Shown: positions 8,343 through 17,600 of the stretch, piece after piece
Layout of the letters: each line of letters begins with the position of its first letter
How positions within the stretch are numbered: position 1 is the first letter of the stretch
Virus record (IMG/VR): IMGVR_UViG_3300006810_012228
Coordinates: 1 to 45,256 of that record
Length of the DNA: 45,256 bases
Origin: a virus
Direction: 5' to 3' (one strand)
Notes under the pieces: generated by a model
Seen by the model: the letters and a program-made list of their open reading frames with translations, nothing else
Told to the model about the DNA's origin: nothing
Database searches by the model: none
Position numbers and translations under genes: made by a program

Positions 8343-9319
8343 AAAATAGAAAAAAAAGAGCATTAATTACTGGAATTGGAGGTCAAGACGGAAGTTATTT
8401 ATCGGAATTTCTTTTAGAAAATGATTATGAAGTTCATGGTGTTATTCGACGGCACTCAGTAGCCGAGAATCAAGATAGCAGAATTTTTCACGTTAATGAT
8501 CAAATTAAAAGCTATTATGGCGATTTATTAGATTATCCCTCTCTTCACAGAATAATTTCTGAGGTTCAGCCAGATGAAATTTACAATTTAGCTGCAATGA
8601 GTCATGTTAGGATTAGTTTTGATATTCCATCCTTTACAATTCAAACAAACGCTTTAGGTGTTTTAAACTTGTTAGAAATTTATAAAAATGTGGTACCAAA
8701 AGCAAAATTTTATCAAGCGAGTTCATCAGAGATGTTTGGCAATAGTGTTGATGAGGATGGTGTACAAAGATTAACAACTCCAATGAACCCAGTTAGTCCT
8801 TATGGCTGTGCCAAATTGCTAGCATATAACTTAGTAAGGCACTATAGAAATGCTTATGGGCTACATGCTTGTAATGGAATTTTGTTTAATCACGAATCCC
8901 CGCGCAGGGGCTCCAACTTTGTTACCAACAAGGTTGTAAAGTCTGCCGTAGAGATTTATCAGGGAAAGAGAGATAAATTAGAATTAGGTAATCTAGATTC
9001 TTATCGTGATTGGGGTCATTCCAAAGACTATGTTCGTGCAATGCATATGATCTTAAATCATGACACTCCAGAAGAGTTTATTGTCTCAACAGGACAAACA
9101 CACTCTGTTAGAGACTTGTGTGAGATTGTTTTTAGCAAACTCGGAATGGATTATAAAGATTATGTCGTTCAGAATCCAAAGTATATGCGACCTGAAGAAC
9201 TTAAATACCTTAAGGGAGATAGCTCAAAAGCTCGCGAGGTACTTGGTTGGACACCAGAGTACACTTTTGAGACAATGTTGGAAGAAATGATAAACAAGTG
9301 GTTTAATAAAATTAATTAA
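8339..9319 (+). CDS. gmd: GDP-mannose 4,6-dehydratase
   Basis: The 326-residue enzyme converts GDP-D-mannose to GDP-4-keto-6-deoxy-D-mannose, the precursor of GDP-fucose, GDP-rhamnose, GDP-perosamine and colitose. Diagnostic features are TGIGGQDGSYL at residues 11-21 (the GQDG variant of the Rossmann loop is specific to GMD), RRHSVAENQDSRI, YNLAAMSHV, SSSEMFG, SPYGCAK with Y155 and K159, and NHESPRRG. Length is slightly below the usual 340-375, with the shortening at the C-terminus. It overlaps the cupin stop by 4 bases. Base composition rises towards typical phage values in its second half. The enzyme fits the fucosyltransferase-like gene and the mannose-6-phosphate isomerase; no clear GDP-fucose synthase was found in the window. 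Confidence 0.93.
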   Translation: MKNRKKRALITGIGGQDGSYLSEFLLENDYEVHGVIRRHSVAENQDSRIFHVNDQIKSYYGDLLDYPSLHRIISEVQPDEIYNLAAMSHVRISFDIPSFTIQTNALGVLNLLEIYKNVVPKAKFYQASSSEMFGNSVDEDGVQRLTTPMNPVSPYGCAKLLAYNLVRHYRNAYGLHACNGILFNHESPRRGSNFVTNKVVKSAVEIYQGKRDKLELGNLDSYRDWGHSKDYVRAMHMILNHDTPEEFIVSTGQTHSVRDLCEIVFSKLGMDYKDYVVQNPKYMRPEELKYLKGDSSKAREVLGWTPEYTFETMLEEMINKWFNKIN

Positions 9320-9333
9320 TAAGAGAAATAAAC

Positions 9334-9339
9334 AAGGAG
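9334..9339 (+). promoter_or_regulatory. Strong Shine-Dalgarno (AAGGAG) for the 61-residue gene
   Basis: AAGGAG ends 5 bases before the ATG at 9345. Most genes in the window lie in overlapping reading frames without such a complete site, so this one suggests fresh and strong initiation after gmd. Confidence 0.7.
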
Positions 9340-9344
9340 AAAAA

Positions 9345-9530
9345 ATGAAATTATCAGATCAAGCATTAGGAGCCGTAATGATGGCTCTACAAAAATCATT
9401 ACTAGAACAAACAGACATTGTACCAGTTCTTAAGGGTTTTGACTTTGTTTTAGATGGCGAAGAGCTATCAGTGACTAATCCACCAACCTTTAAGGTTGAA
9501 GAGCCGCAAACAGAGTTTGTTTATGAATAA
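9345..9530 (+). CDS. Small conserved-looking protein of unknown function
   Basis: A 61-residue protein with an amphipathic N-terminal helix (QALGAVMMALQKSLLEQ) and a short acidic C-terminal tail (FVLDGEELSV, then FKVEEPQ). It is preceded by a full AAGGAG site. The pattern of a leading helix with LKGF(D)F and NPP is, as I recall, that of small proteins found beside structural or sigma genes in marine T4-like phages; the function is unknown. It sits between gmd and the mannose-6-phosphate isomerase, and its stop overlaps the start of the latter, so it is not a sugar enzyme but belongs to the same transcript. I assign no function. Confidence 0.65.
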   Translation: MKLSDQALGAVMMALQKSLLEQTDIVPVLKGFDFVLDGEELSVTNPPTFKVEEPQTEFVYE

Positions 9531-9879
9531 GATAATTAAAAAGCCGTGGGGACATGAAGAAATCATAGTTCATACTGACAAATATGTTATGAAAAAACTG
9601 TGGATCAATGAAGGGCAACGACTTTCAAGGCAGTTTCATGTTAAGAAGGATGAGACTGTGTTTGTTTCAAAGGGAACATTGCTTTTAGATCTATCAACAA
9701 ATGACTTAGAAAGCAACATTATGAGACTTGAAGAGGGGCAGTCATGGAGAATTGTTCCAAATACCATCCACAGATTCACAGCCCCTGATGATCAGCCAGT
9801 AGAGCTTTTTGAAGTTTCTACTCCAGAATTAGATGATGTTGTAAGACTATCTGATGATTACGGGAGATCAGGTGCCTAA
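9523..9879 (+). CDS. Cupin-type mannose-6-phosphate isomerase-like protein
   Basis: From the ATG at 9523 the product has 118 residues. The preceding in-frame TTG at 9496 would add nine residues that mirror the upstream gene and is rejected. The sequence begins with KKPWGHEE, the RPWG-type opening of type II phosphomannose isomerase / mannose-1-phosphate guanylyltransferase C-terminal domains, and has QFHVKKDETVFVSKG and TIHRFTAP (metal-ligand positions), ending DDVVRLSDDYGR, a classical PMI tail. The stand-alone domain interconverts mannose-6-phosphate and fructose-6-phosphate, supplying GDP-mannose synthesis ahead of gmd. Its end overlaps the zinc-ribbon gene. Confidence 0.8.
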   Translation: MNKIIKKPWGHEEIIVHTDKYVMKKLWINEGQRLSRQFHVKKDETVFVSKGTLLLDLSTNDLESNIMRLEEGQSWRIVPNTIHRFTAPDDQPVELFEVSTPELDDVVRLSDDYGRSGA

Positions 9880-10117
9880 ATACAAATTCAACTGCGATTA
9901 TTGTCACAAACAATGGTGGGAATGGATGAGCATTAAAGATCCACCCCCAACAGAATGTCCTCATTGTGAACAGGGAAAGCCCTACAAAGTTCCCACAAAC
10001 TTTGTTACAAAAAGAAAACAAAAAGAAGAAAAAAAGTCTGCTAAAGAAAATGTGATTGACCACATCGAAGAGAACAGAAAAATCTTAAAGCAGATGAAAG
10101 CCGAGGCAACCAAATGA
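9872..10117 (+). CDS. Zinc ribbon protein, FmdB-like
   Basis: Taking GTG at 9872 as start (a GGAG lies a few bases upstream and the start overlaps the previous stop), the product has 81 residues. It carries two CX2C knuckles, C8/C11 and C29/C32, separated by 17 residues, with an aromatic stretch QWWEWMS between them, as in FmdB-type zinc ribbons. A lysine/glutamate-rich helix follows (residues ~50-81). The earlier ATG at 9854 would add six residues and overlap the PMI gene more deeply. Function is unknown; a small regulatory or nucleic-acid/protein contact role is possible. Such ribbons occur in many tailed phages. Confidence 0.6.
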   Translation: MPKYKFNCDYCHKQWWEWMSIKDPPPTECPHCEQGKPYKVPTNFVTKRKQKEEKKSAKENVIDHIEENRKILKQMKAEATK

Positions 10118-10401
10118 TCGTTACACTAACAATAGCTACAATTACCCTCTCAATCGCTCTAGGATTGGCTGTGTGGTACATTAGAGGACTATTGATGGTA
10201 CTACACCAAATGACAGCAGATGTCCAACAGATGGAAGATAAGATGGTTGAATTCTCAAAGCACCTAAACAACGTTTATGAGATGGAAATGTTCTACGGGG
10301 ATGAAACTCTGGGGCAGCTTATCCGCCACTCTAAAGAAGTGGTTGACAGCATTGGCGAGTTTACAAATTTATTTGAGGTAGATAATGACACAGCCAACTA
10401 A
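10114..10401 (+). CDS. Small membrane-anchored protein of unknown function
   Basis: The 95-residue product starts with a hydrophobic segment (residues ~3-30, VTLTIATITLSIALGLAVWY then IRGLLMVL), consistent with a single N-terminal membrane anchor. The rest is soluble and partly coiled-coil-like (QQMEDKMVEFSKHLNNVYEM), ending in an acidic tail. The ATG overlaps the TGA of the zinc-ribbon gene. Similar small anchored proteins with a short helical stalk lie near the late sigma gene in marine T4-like phages, but none has a known role. No lysis-protein signature such as a second membrane segment or dual start is visible. Confidence 0.6.
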   Translation: MIVTLTIATITLSIALGLAVWYIRGLLMVLHQMTADVQQMEDKMVEFSKHLNNVYEMEMFYGDETLGQLIRHSKEVVDSIGEFTNLFEVDNDTAN

Positions 10402-11092
10402 GAAGAAGAGGCGTAAGAGAACTAAAAGGCTCTATTTTACAAAAGTTCACGAAGAAGCCATCATTCAATACACCCTCACAAGAGACCGCTTCGAAAAAGA
10501 CCGACTTTATGGAACTCTCATTCAGCCAGCGTTTAGTGAACTGGTAGACAAGATTATCTACACCTACAAGTTTAATAGCCTTCCAAACATAGAAGTTTTA
10601 GCCGACGAATGTAAGATTTGGCTAACCACAATCTTAGACAAGTTCGACCCCGAGAAGGGGCACAAAGCCTTCTCTTATTTTAGTGTGATCACAAAGAATT
10701 GGTTTATTCAGAAAGTCAAGAAGAACACTAAAAGGTTACAAAGAGAGGTGAGGTGCGATGATGTTTACCACGAAGTGGAAAATGAGCAGTTTGTAACCAA
10801 AAATCACTATGAAGACGACAGAGCCCAAAGGGAGTTTTGGGCTGCTCTGACCAGCGAAATTGATGGCTGGAAGCAGATGCCGCTAAAGGAAAACGAACAA
10901 AAAACCATTTTAGCCATCGAAGATTTGATGAACAGCATCGAAGACATTGAAATTTTTAATAAAAAAGCTATTTATCTATACCTACGAGAGATTAGTGGTT
11001 TAAATACTAAGCAACTTGTAGCGAGCTTGAGCAACATTAAGAAAAGGTATCGAGAGTTCAAGCATGATTGGGTAAATGGTGAGCCGAGATGA
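10385..11092 (+). CDS. 55: Late-transcription sigma factor, T4 gp55-like
   Basis: The 235-residue protein matches the gp55-like sigma family of T4-related phages, which directs host RNA polymerase to late promoters with the sliding clamp. It has a basic N-terminus (KKKRRKRTKR), then a sigma region-2-like part: VHEEAIIQY, the LADECKIWL helix, and FDPEKGHKAFSYFSVITKNWFIQKVKK (residues ~87-115), the phage form of the core-binding and -10 element helix. Overlap with the preceding gene is 17 bases. It lies between the glycan cassette and the tail genes, which would be its late targets. I saw no unambiguous TATAAATA-type late promoter in the few intergenic gaps. Confidence 0.75.
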   Translation: MTQPTKKKRRKRTKRLYFTKVHEEAIIQYTLTRDRFEKDRLYGTLIQPAFSELVDKIIYTYKFNSLPNIEVLADECKIWLTTILDKFDPEKGHKAFSYFSVITKNWFIQKVKKNTKRLQREVRCDDVYHEVENEQFVTKNHYEDDRAQREFWAALTSEIDGWKQMPLKENEQKTILAIEDLMNSIEDIEIFNKKAIYLYLREISGLNTKQLVASLSNIKKRYREFKHDWVNGEPR

Positions 11093-11394
11093 TTAATCCA
11101 GATGAGTTGGCAGAGCAGGCAATAAAAAACATCAAAGAAGATAGAAATCAGGCCGATTACCTTGTAACTCAAATTTTATCAGACATCCAGGCAGGCAAAA
11201 CAAACCATCAAAGCGCTGGGCCGGTCTTATCTAAGCACTTAGAAACAATGCAGCGAGCCAATGAACAATTAGTCAAGCTCGCTGCCCTATTCAAAAAAAC
11301 AGAAACCAATCATTTTACTGGGTTTTCCGATTCCGAAAGAGATAAGTTGTTTGAAGAAATCAATAGAAAAGAAGAAGAGGAACCTAGTGAGTAA
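11089..11394 (+). CDS. Hypothetical acidic helical protein
   Basis: A 101-residue protein, mostly predicted helix (DELAEQAIKNIKEDRNQAD, KHLETMQRANEQLVKLAALF), with a highly acidic C-terminus (NRKEEEEPSE). No motif I recognise. Start ATG overlaps the TGA of the sigma factor by four bases and its stop overlaps the next ATG by one base, so it is co-translated with both. The composition suits a small binding or assembly protein; in T4-like phages small genes at this place are uncharacterised. No function is assigned. Confidence 0.6.
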   Translation: MINPDELAEQAIKNIKEDRNQADYLVTQILSDIQAGKTNHQSAGPVLSKHLETMQRANEQLVKLAALFKKTETNHFTGFSDSERDKLFEEINRKEEEEPSE

Positions 11395-13697
11395 TGTCTG
11401 CAAAAACTAATTCCGCTCTAAATAAAAAGACAAGAGTCGATAAAGCGGCTTTCCTTAAAGATGTAGCTAACCAAGTTGACGCCAATATCAATGATGTTCT
11501 TATTGAGTTGGCTAGAGAGCAGCTAAAAACTAATGTTAATGCCGGTAAAGACACTTTCTTGGCTGTGGTCACAAAAGTTGTAGAGGGGCACTTATCTGAT
11601 CCTTTTCTAAACGTTGGCTATGAAGTAGATAGGACAGACGGAACAACCAATGAGCCACAAAAAGACCATAAAATAGTTCTTTTGCACATCCCTTCTTTAC
11701 ACACATTTTACACTGAGTTTGAAGAACAAAGTAGGGAAAACAAAGAAGCCATCCTCAGCACTGACATTTATAAGATAGCTTGTGTAACAAATCAAAATTT
11801 AAAACCACAAGAGATTGTTAGTGTTAGATTTGAAAACATAAAAAATTTAACTGGTCCAACAATAACTAAGTTAAAAGGAGATCAAAGAAAGACTCTAATT
11901 GGCGATGTTAAAAAGTTTTTAAAAGCTAGTGAGGTAATGAAAAACCAAAATGCTTGCAAGTTACAAGCGATTGATGACGCCCAAGGCTATGCCATTTCAG
12001 CAAGAACCTTTTTAAATCCAAGTAACCCTACTGTTGGTTATGATGGCTTTTATAGGGCAATGACAGACACAGCAAAAAAAGATGAAGTTTTAAAACAAAT
12101 TGTAAGAAATAAAACATCAACCGAGCTAAGCACACTGGGACTAAGTGCCAATCTTTCTTCAAAGGAGGCTTTGGCAGAATTGAATAGTAATCCAGACTAT
12201 AATTTTTCTATTGAAATACAAACATCAACAACTGTTTCTCTTTATCTTAATCAAGTTGGAGCCTCAACTTATGGGCAAAATTTAATTACACTAAGCGCTT
12301 CAACAGACTTGGACAATCCGCTGACAAGAGAAGTAAGAATTATTATTGATTCAAAGAATTCAAAACTTAGATCTTTTATTGCAGAATTTTTAAAAGGTGT
12401 TGTAGTTAATGAGCTTAACTATGGTTGGAGCACTGAAAAAACTGAAGACACTAAACAGTTTTACAAAGCGGACATTTTTGGAAAGCCGGGAATTGATGAC
12501 AGGTTTGCAAATAGCAAAAAAGGCGACACGGCTCTTGCAATAGAATATTCAACAAAAATGCTCAATAAATCAAGAATTTCTGTTGGAGAGCCAACTAAGA
12601 TTGCAGCCAATGCCCCATTAAAAAGTCAAAAGACGCCGGCTACAAACACACAACAAGCCACAAATCAGCAAACACCGACAGCACAACCAAAGCAGGACAT
12701 TCCAAATTGTGAAGACGCCACCGCGCTAAATGATAACATTTACATAAATGTGGAGAAACAAACAAACTCAACTTCATTTTTTGAAGATAATAAGAAGTTT
12801 AAAAAGGCTCTTGATCTGCTCGCCGCCGACAAGGCACCCGCCACTTTAAAGAATTGGAACTTTCCCCTCGGTCGAGGCGCCGCCAAAGCAACCCGAATAG
12901 ACGTTATTAATAACTTTAAAGCAACAACGACGCCAAAGAGAGGGCTATTCCCCGGCTTTTCATACACAAAAAACCAAGAAGTTATTTCTGGATTTTCTGA
13001 AAGTTTTAAACAAAGTAAGGACGCGCTTAACCGACGCGAAAGAAGAAAAAAATTAAAAAACGCAAAAGAAACAGGGACAAATTTTAACAAAATTCAAGAA
13101 AACATTACGCAATTGGTTCGTTTTGTCAATGAGCTTGCAAAATTGGTGGCAACAAATGAGGGAATCCCGCTAGAAAGGGTCTTTGTTATTCCAATTAGCA
13201 CGTTTAGGCAATTTAAAAAAACTGGCTCAAAGGACGGACAAGACGATAATAGCCGTCACTATTTTGGTAGGGCAATTGATTTTACAATCTACATAAATCC
13301 AGATAGCAAAATTGATCTAGAATCTAAGGAGATGCCACTAAAAGGAACTTATGAAATTCCAAATAACATTGTCTACCTTTACGTTCTTAAATTGTTAAAA
13401 TTTCAAAAAGACAAATTTGGAACTTGTGGGCTAGCTCTTTTAAGGCGTGGCACTAAAAGAAAATCTGGCTATGTTCATTATGAATATATGAGAGAAACTA
13501 GCTCTGAAAATGTAGGGCTTCTTCTAAATAGAAGGTGGGTTTCTAAGCCATTAAACAAAAAAGACAAAAGTGTCTATGGCAAAGCCTTTGGTCAGCCAGA
13601 TACAAGCAAGGATGAGATTATTAAAAGCGAAACAGTGAGAGAGATAAAAGCGAAATTAGGCTTTTTACCAGAAAAAATAGAATTTTTATTAGGATAG
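11394..13697 (+). CDS. Baseplate hub / tail protein with C-terminal M15-type peptidase domain
   Basis: The 767-residue product has an N-terminal region without recognised motifs (~1-410), a Q/T/A-rich linker (~411-440) and a C-terminal domain with an M15 peptidase pattern: SRHYFGRAIDF at 620-630, matching SxHxxGxAxD with ligands H622 and D629, and a third ligand H695 in GYVHYEY. M15 enzymes (VanX, VanY, Ply500) cut D-Ala or peptide bonds of peptidoglycan. Its place at the head of the baseplate genes, next to a needle-type protein, suggests a tail-borne wall hydrolase, comparable to the lysozyme domain of T4 gp5. The usual glutamate three residues before the last histidine is not seen (a serine/glycine lies there), so activity is uncertain. 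A GC-rich patch lies at ~12810-12960. Confidence 0.65.
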   Translation: MSAKTNSALNKKTRVDKAAFLKDVANQVDANINDVLIELAREQLKTNVNAGKDTFLAVVTKVVEGHLSDPFLNVGYEVDRTDGTTNEPQKDHKIVLLHIPSLHTFYTEFEEQSRENKEAILSTDIYKIACVTNQNLKPQEIVSVRFENIKNLTGPTITKLKGDQRKTLIGDVKKFLKASEVMKNQNACKLQAIDDAQGYAISARTFLNPSNPTVGYDGFYRAMTDTAKKDEVLKQIVRNKTSTELSTLGLSANLSSKEALAELNSNPDYNFSIEIQTSTTVSLYLNQVGASTYGQNLITLSASTDLDNPLTREVRIIIDSKNSKLRSFIAEFLKGVVVNELNYGWSTEKTEDTKQFYKADIFGKPGIDDRFANSKKGDTALAIEYSTKMLNKSRISVGEPTKIAANAPLKSQKTPATNTQQATNQQTPTAQPKQDIPNCEDATALNDNIYINVEKQTNSTSFFEDNKKFKKALDLLAADKAPATLKNWNFPLGRGAAKATRIDVINNFKATTTPKRGLFPGFSYTKNQEVISGFSESFKQSKDALNRRERRKKLKNAKETGTNFNKIQENITQLVRFVNELAKLVATNEGIPLERVFVIPISTFRQFKKTGSKDGQDDNSRHYFGRAIDFTIYINPDSKIDLESKEMPLKGTYEIPNNIVYLYVLKLLKFQKDKFGTCGLALLRRGTKRKSGYVHYEYMRETSSENVGLLLNRRWVSKPLNKKDKSVYGKAFGQPDTSKDEIIKSETVREIKAKLGFLPEKIEFLLG

Positions 13698-13706
13698 TTA
13701 TTTATA

Positions 13707-14615
13707 ATGTCAACAACTTCTTCAAATCCAAATAGTGAACCAAGCTCTAAGCAAACAGATGCCACTAGAGCTAGATTAAAACAAGCAAAAAAACAAAAGG
13801 ATGGCGCAGCAGCTAACGAAAACTCGTATCCTAAACCCAAGCTTGTGCTTGATGGAGACTTTGAATTAGTTGGAAAACATCCAAATAAAGCAGCTTACAT
13901 AATCATGGGCAACAATAAAAAGTACGCCAAACCAGAATTGAACATAACTGTGGGTGTTGGTGGACCATTTAAAGCAGAGGTTGACCCAAAAACTAAAAAG
14001 CCCGTCACATATCGTTATCCAAGCCAGCTTGATGCAGCTTCAATTGTAATGTCCGAAGCAACAGACGACACTGGAATCGTCTCTTTAAAAGGTAGTCCAA
14101 ACTCTAGAGCAGCCATTAGAGCCACAGCGGACACAGTTAAAATTTATGGTAGAGAGATAGTTGAAATTGGAGCAGGAGGCTCTCAGTATATACACGGCAC
14201 CGGCACAAAAAACAAAGCTGGTCGCCCAGGGCAAGTTCATATTGTCGCTGGCAATAGAAATGAGCCGGGGCAATTTGAACTACAACCTATGGTAAAAGGC
14301 GATAATTTAAAAGAATATTTGGATCAAATTTGCGAGAGCATTTCAAATGTAAATTCAAATCAACAAAAAATAATTCAGTTAGTTATTAAAATGCAGGCAA
14401 TTTTTACTGCCATGGGGACTGCGTTAGCTGCAATTCCTCCAACTACTGGTGTTGGCAGCACCATCTTGTCATTAATAGCACCGGAGATTCCAAATGCAGT
14501 TATGGCACTAACAAACAATTTATCTTCAGGGGTGAATGTTGATATGAAAAAATTCAATTTTACCAAGCCCTATTCTGCCAAACCAATTTTAAGCAAGTAC
14601 AACAAGGTTAACTAA
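13707..14615 (+). CDS. Virion structural protein, baseplate hub/needle type
   Basis: The 302-residue product has a low-complexity, lysine-rich N-terminus, then an extended middle with repeated short beta-like units (SKAAIRATADTVKI-like: SRAAIRATADTVKIYGRE) and the tail QLQPMV-type motif, here FELQPMVKGDNLKEYL, followed by a helical C-terminus. The pair of ADTVKIYGRE and LQPxVKGDNL marks a family of phage structural proteins linked to the baseplate/tail tip. It follows the M15 gene with a 9-base gap and precedes the next gene by one base. A role as a needle or hub partner of the M15 protein is inferred from its place. No catalytic motif is seen. Confidence 0.6.
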   Translation: MSTTSSNPNSEPSSKQTDATRARLKQAKKQKDGAAANENSYPKPKLVLDGDFELVGKHPNKAAYIIMGNNKKYAKPELNITVGVGGPFKAEVDPKTKKPVTYRYPSQLDAASIVMSEATDDTGIVSLKGSPNSRAAIRATADTVKIYGREIVEIGAGGSQYIHGTGTKNKAGRPGQVHIVAGNRNEPGQFELQPMVKGDNLKEYLDQICESISNVNSNQQKIIQLVIKMQAIFTAMGTALAAIPPTTGVGSTILSLIAPEIPNAVMALTNNLSSGVNVDMKKFNFTKPYSAKPILSKYNKVN

Positions 14616-14616
14616 C

Positions 14617-17600
14617 ATGTCGTTTGATAATAAAAAAGTTTATGAAATAGCTAAAAAATATGTCAAAAATGAATTAGGTAGTTTTGATTTATTTGTCTCG
14701 TCCGGCGACATTACGGGTGGTAACACTGTTAATGAAAATAACTTTGCCCTAGCATGTTTAAGGTTGCTGTTTGGAGGTTCAGAAACTTCTATCGATCCAG
14801 TTAACAATGAAAAGGAATTTGCTCAAACTGTTAAAAAACTTAAACTTAACGAGCTAGGCGGAAAAGATTTGGGTTTTGGAACAGGAAATGCAAACAATTT
14901 AATTTATAGGCTTTTCATAGCACACATTGACAAATATCTTAAAAGCTTTCCGCAGGGAGTAACGCCAGCGCAAGCAAAATTAGAGGAGCGACAAAAAAGT
15001 AAAACTAAAATTGACTTTATGAAAAGAGCCTACAAAAATGAATTCTTTTTTGAAGATTTGGCTGTTGATAGATTAAACGAGCCAGAAGTTTATGAAGTTG
15101 TAACAAAACAGGCGTTTTATAATTGGCATTATGAAAATTTTGTTAAATTTTTTAAGTATGATTCTGTAATAAAACAAAAATCTGATTTAAATTTATCTAA
15201 GTGGCAAGATTCAAACCCCGGCGAAAATGTAACTTTTTTTGTAGACCAGAGCGGAGGACCTTTTAATAGCGGTGTGCCCACGGTTTGTTGTGTTATTCAA
15301 GAAGAGGTTGTTGAGCCAGATAAAATTTTTGATAATAAGGATGCTTACATAAAAAAATGTTTTGATAAAATTTTTCCCATTTTTGGAAAGAAGAAATACA
15401 GTGATTTATTATCAGCCGGAGTAAAAAAAGACTTTTTAGAGGGACTTATTTTATCAAAAGTTATTGATCATACAAAATTAGCAGAAAACTATTTGTCATT
15501 TAGTTTTGTTAAAGCCAATAACAACCCAAATTCTAATTTGTATAAAATTTGCGTTGGTGCAGATTATGCGAACTTAATTTTTGGCATCTCTGGTGACTTA
15601 AAGTTACCTGAAAAAAGTTATAAGCAGATGTCACAAGTAAAACAATTTATTGCCAATAAAAAAACAAGTAGACGGATTATTAAATCAATCCCTGAAGACA
15701 AAAAACAGACTACCGACATTTGGAAAGAATCTTCAACAAAATTATCTAACATTTTAAACAAAAAAAATGATGCGATTCAAAAAGGTCCAGCACTATTTTT
15801 TGATTTGAAAGGCGGCAAGGAAGTTTTAGATGTCATAAAAGAAAATTTAGAAAAGTACGAATTAGTAGATCAGGACGCTTCAACAGAAATTTTTAAAGCA
15901 CAGTACTCTCCTAGTGGTGCAGATTTCTCACAGACAATAACAGGCATATACAGCGAACTTCTGTTTGATAGATTTTTATCAAATAGGCTCTATTTTTTAG
16001 AATTAATCTCTGAGCCATATTATCGAGAGAAAGTTTTTGAGGACGTTGTTTTTTATTACAGTCATCCAGAGCTACGACTTTTAGCTGTTGGAGCAAAGAA
16101 GAAACCATCAAAAGAAATCGAGCCAGACAACATAGAAATCAAAATTCAAAAAAATAATGTTCCCTTTGAATTTTCAGATGTGGTAAACAATAAGTCACAA
16201 AATCTTTATATTCCAGAAATTAACAATGCATACTCTGTTATTCCAACGGTGCAAATAAATAATGACAACAAGGGAAAGCTGGGTAGCGGTCTTAGCGGCG
16301 AAATTATTTTTACAACAGAGTTTTTAATTGATGACATTTTAAAAAGTGGTGACAAAGCGACGGAAGAGCTAGTTGACAGTGAAACAAAAAGATTTAAGGA
16401 TGAGTTGTTTGACGTAGTGTCTTTTAAAGAAATGCAGGACGCTTTACCAGCACTAAACAACTCTTTTGCCAATGTCTTATTGACGACCGGCAATGGATTC
16501 TTTTTGCTTTCTAAAGAACAGATTTTAGCGTCCGAAAAAGAAGGCGGTGTCATTACTTTCTTAAAAGACTCTCTAAGCACTGGTGTTGATTTCTTTACTT
16601 CAAACAACACATTTAAGGATGAAGACGTTATTAGTTTGGATAACATTAGTGCCTACATGCAGCGCTATCACTTTCCCCCGCTCTTGATTAAGCCAACTGT
16701 CCCAAAACAAAAGTCTGCAACTGTTGAAGACCAAGATGCAGGATTGATAAAGCCACGAGAACCAAACAGTCTAGGCGCTCCAAAAGAGAAAAAAGAAAAG
16801 GTTTATGATCTTGATTCTTATAACTCTTGGTATAAAAACGCTGGGCTACAAATAACTGTTAAAATGGCACAAGTAAGCGAACTTGGATGTCTAGAGGACC
16901 TTGGAAAGATAATAAGTCAGGGAACACTAGATCAAGTTTTTGAGTTTCTATTGACTAAATTTCCATGGGATGAGCTTGTTTTAAAGTCTATTTTGGCTGA
17001 CTTAAAAAGCAAACAAAACCTACTAGACCCTGAAACCAACGCTGCTATGTTAGATCAGATAAACGAATGTTTTGACAATGCAGATAAGTTAATGGCAGAG
17101 TTTGCTAGATTTTTAGATCTTTTACAGAATTTTGACAACATTCTTAAAGCACAAATCCCACAAGTTCCATCGATTCCAGAATTACCTTACTTATATGTTT
17201 TAGATTTTCAAGCATTCTTTAGAAAGTTTATTCAAGAAAAACTTGAAGATCTTATTAAAAGCTTGATTGGTGAAATAGTTGCTCTGATGCTGAAAGAGAT
17301 TTTGGGCGATTGTTCGATAGACACAGACTTGGAAAGATTGTTTAACGAGAAATTGAAGGGTGATGAAAACAAAACAGACACTGGGGCAGACATAGCTGCT
17401 GATGATCAGGGTGGACTTGCTGGCTCGACAAGCAGTGGCGCTCCAAATGACTTAAACAACTCGTCTATTGACCTAGTAAACATTTTAAGAGCCAGCAGAA
17501 TTGAAAACTTAGATAATATTTTTAATGGGGTCTATGATTTGTTCCCTGTGCTTAGAACAATAGTTCCAAAAGGAGTTGACAAAACAGTGTTCATCCAGAA

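Noticed and set aside
8898-8910. Inverted repeat CCCC-GCGCA-GGGG as a possible terminator hairpin
   Set aside because: It encodes the conserved NHESPRRG motif of GMD, has no T-run after it and is mid-gene; coding constraint explains it.
13698-13706. TTATTTATA gap, which reads TATAAATAA on the minus strand like a T4-type late promoter
   Set aside because: It faces away from all genes, all of which are on the + strand; AT-rich DNA makes such words likely by chance.
16206-16646. Minus-strand open frames of up to 146 codons inside the structural genes
   Set aside because: They are fully contained in long + strand genes, have no conserved motifs and follow from base composition.
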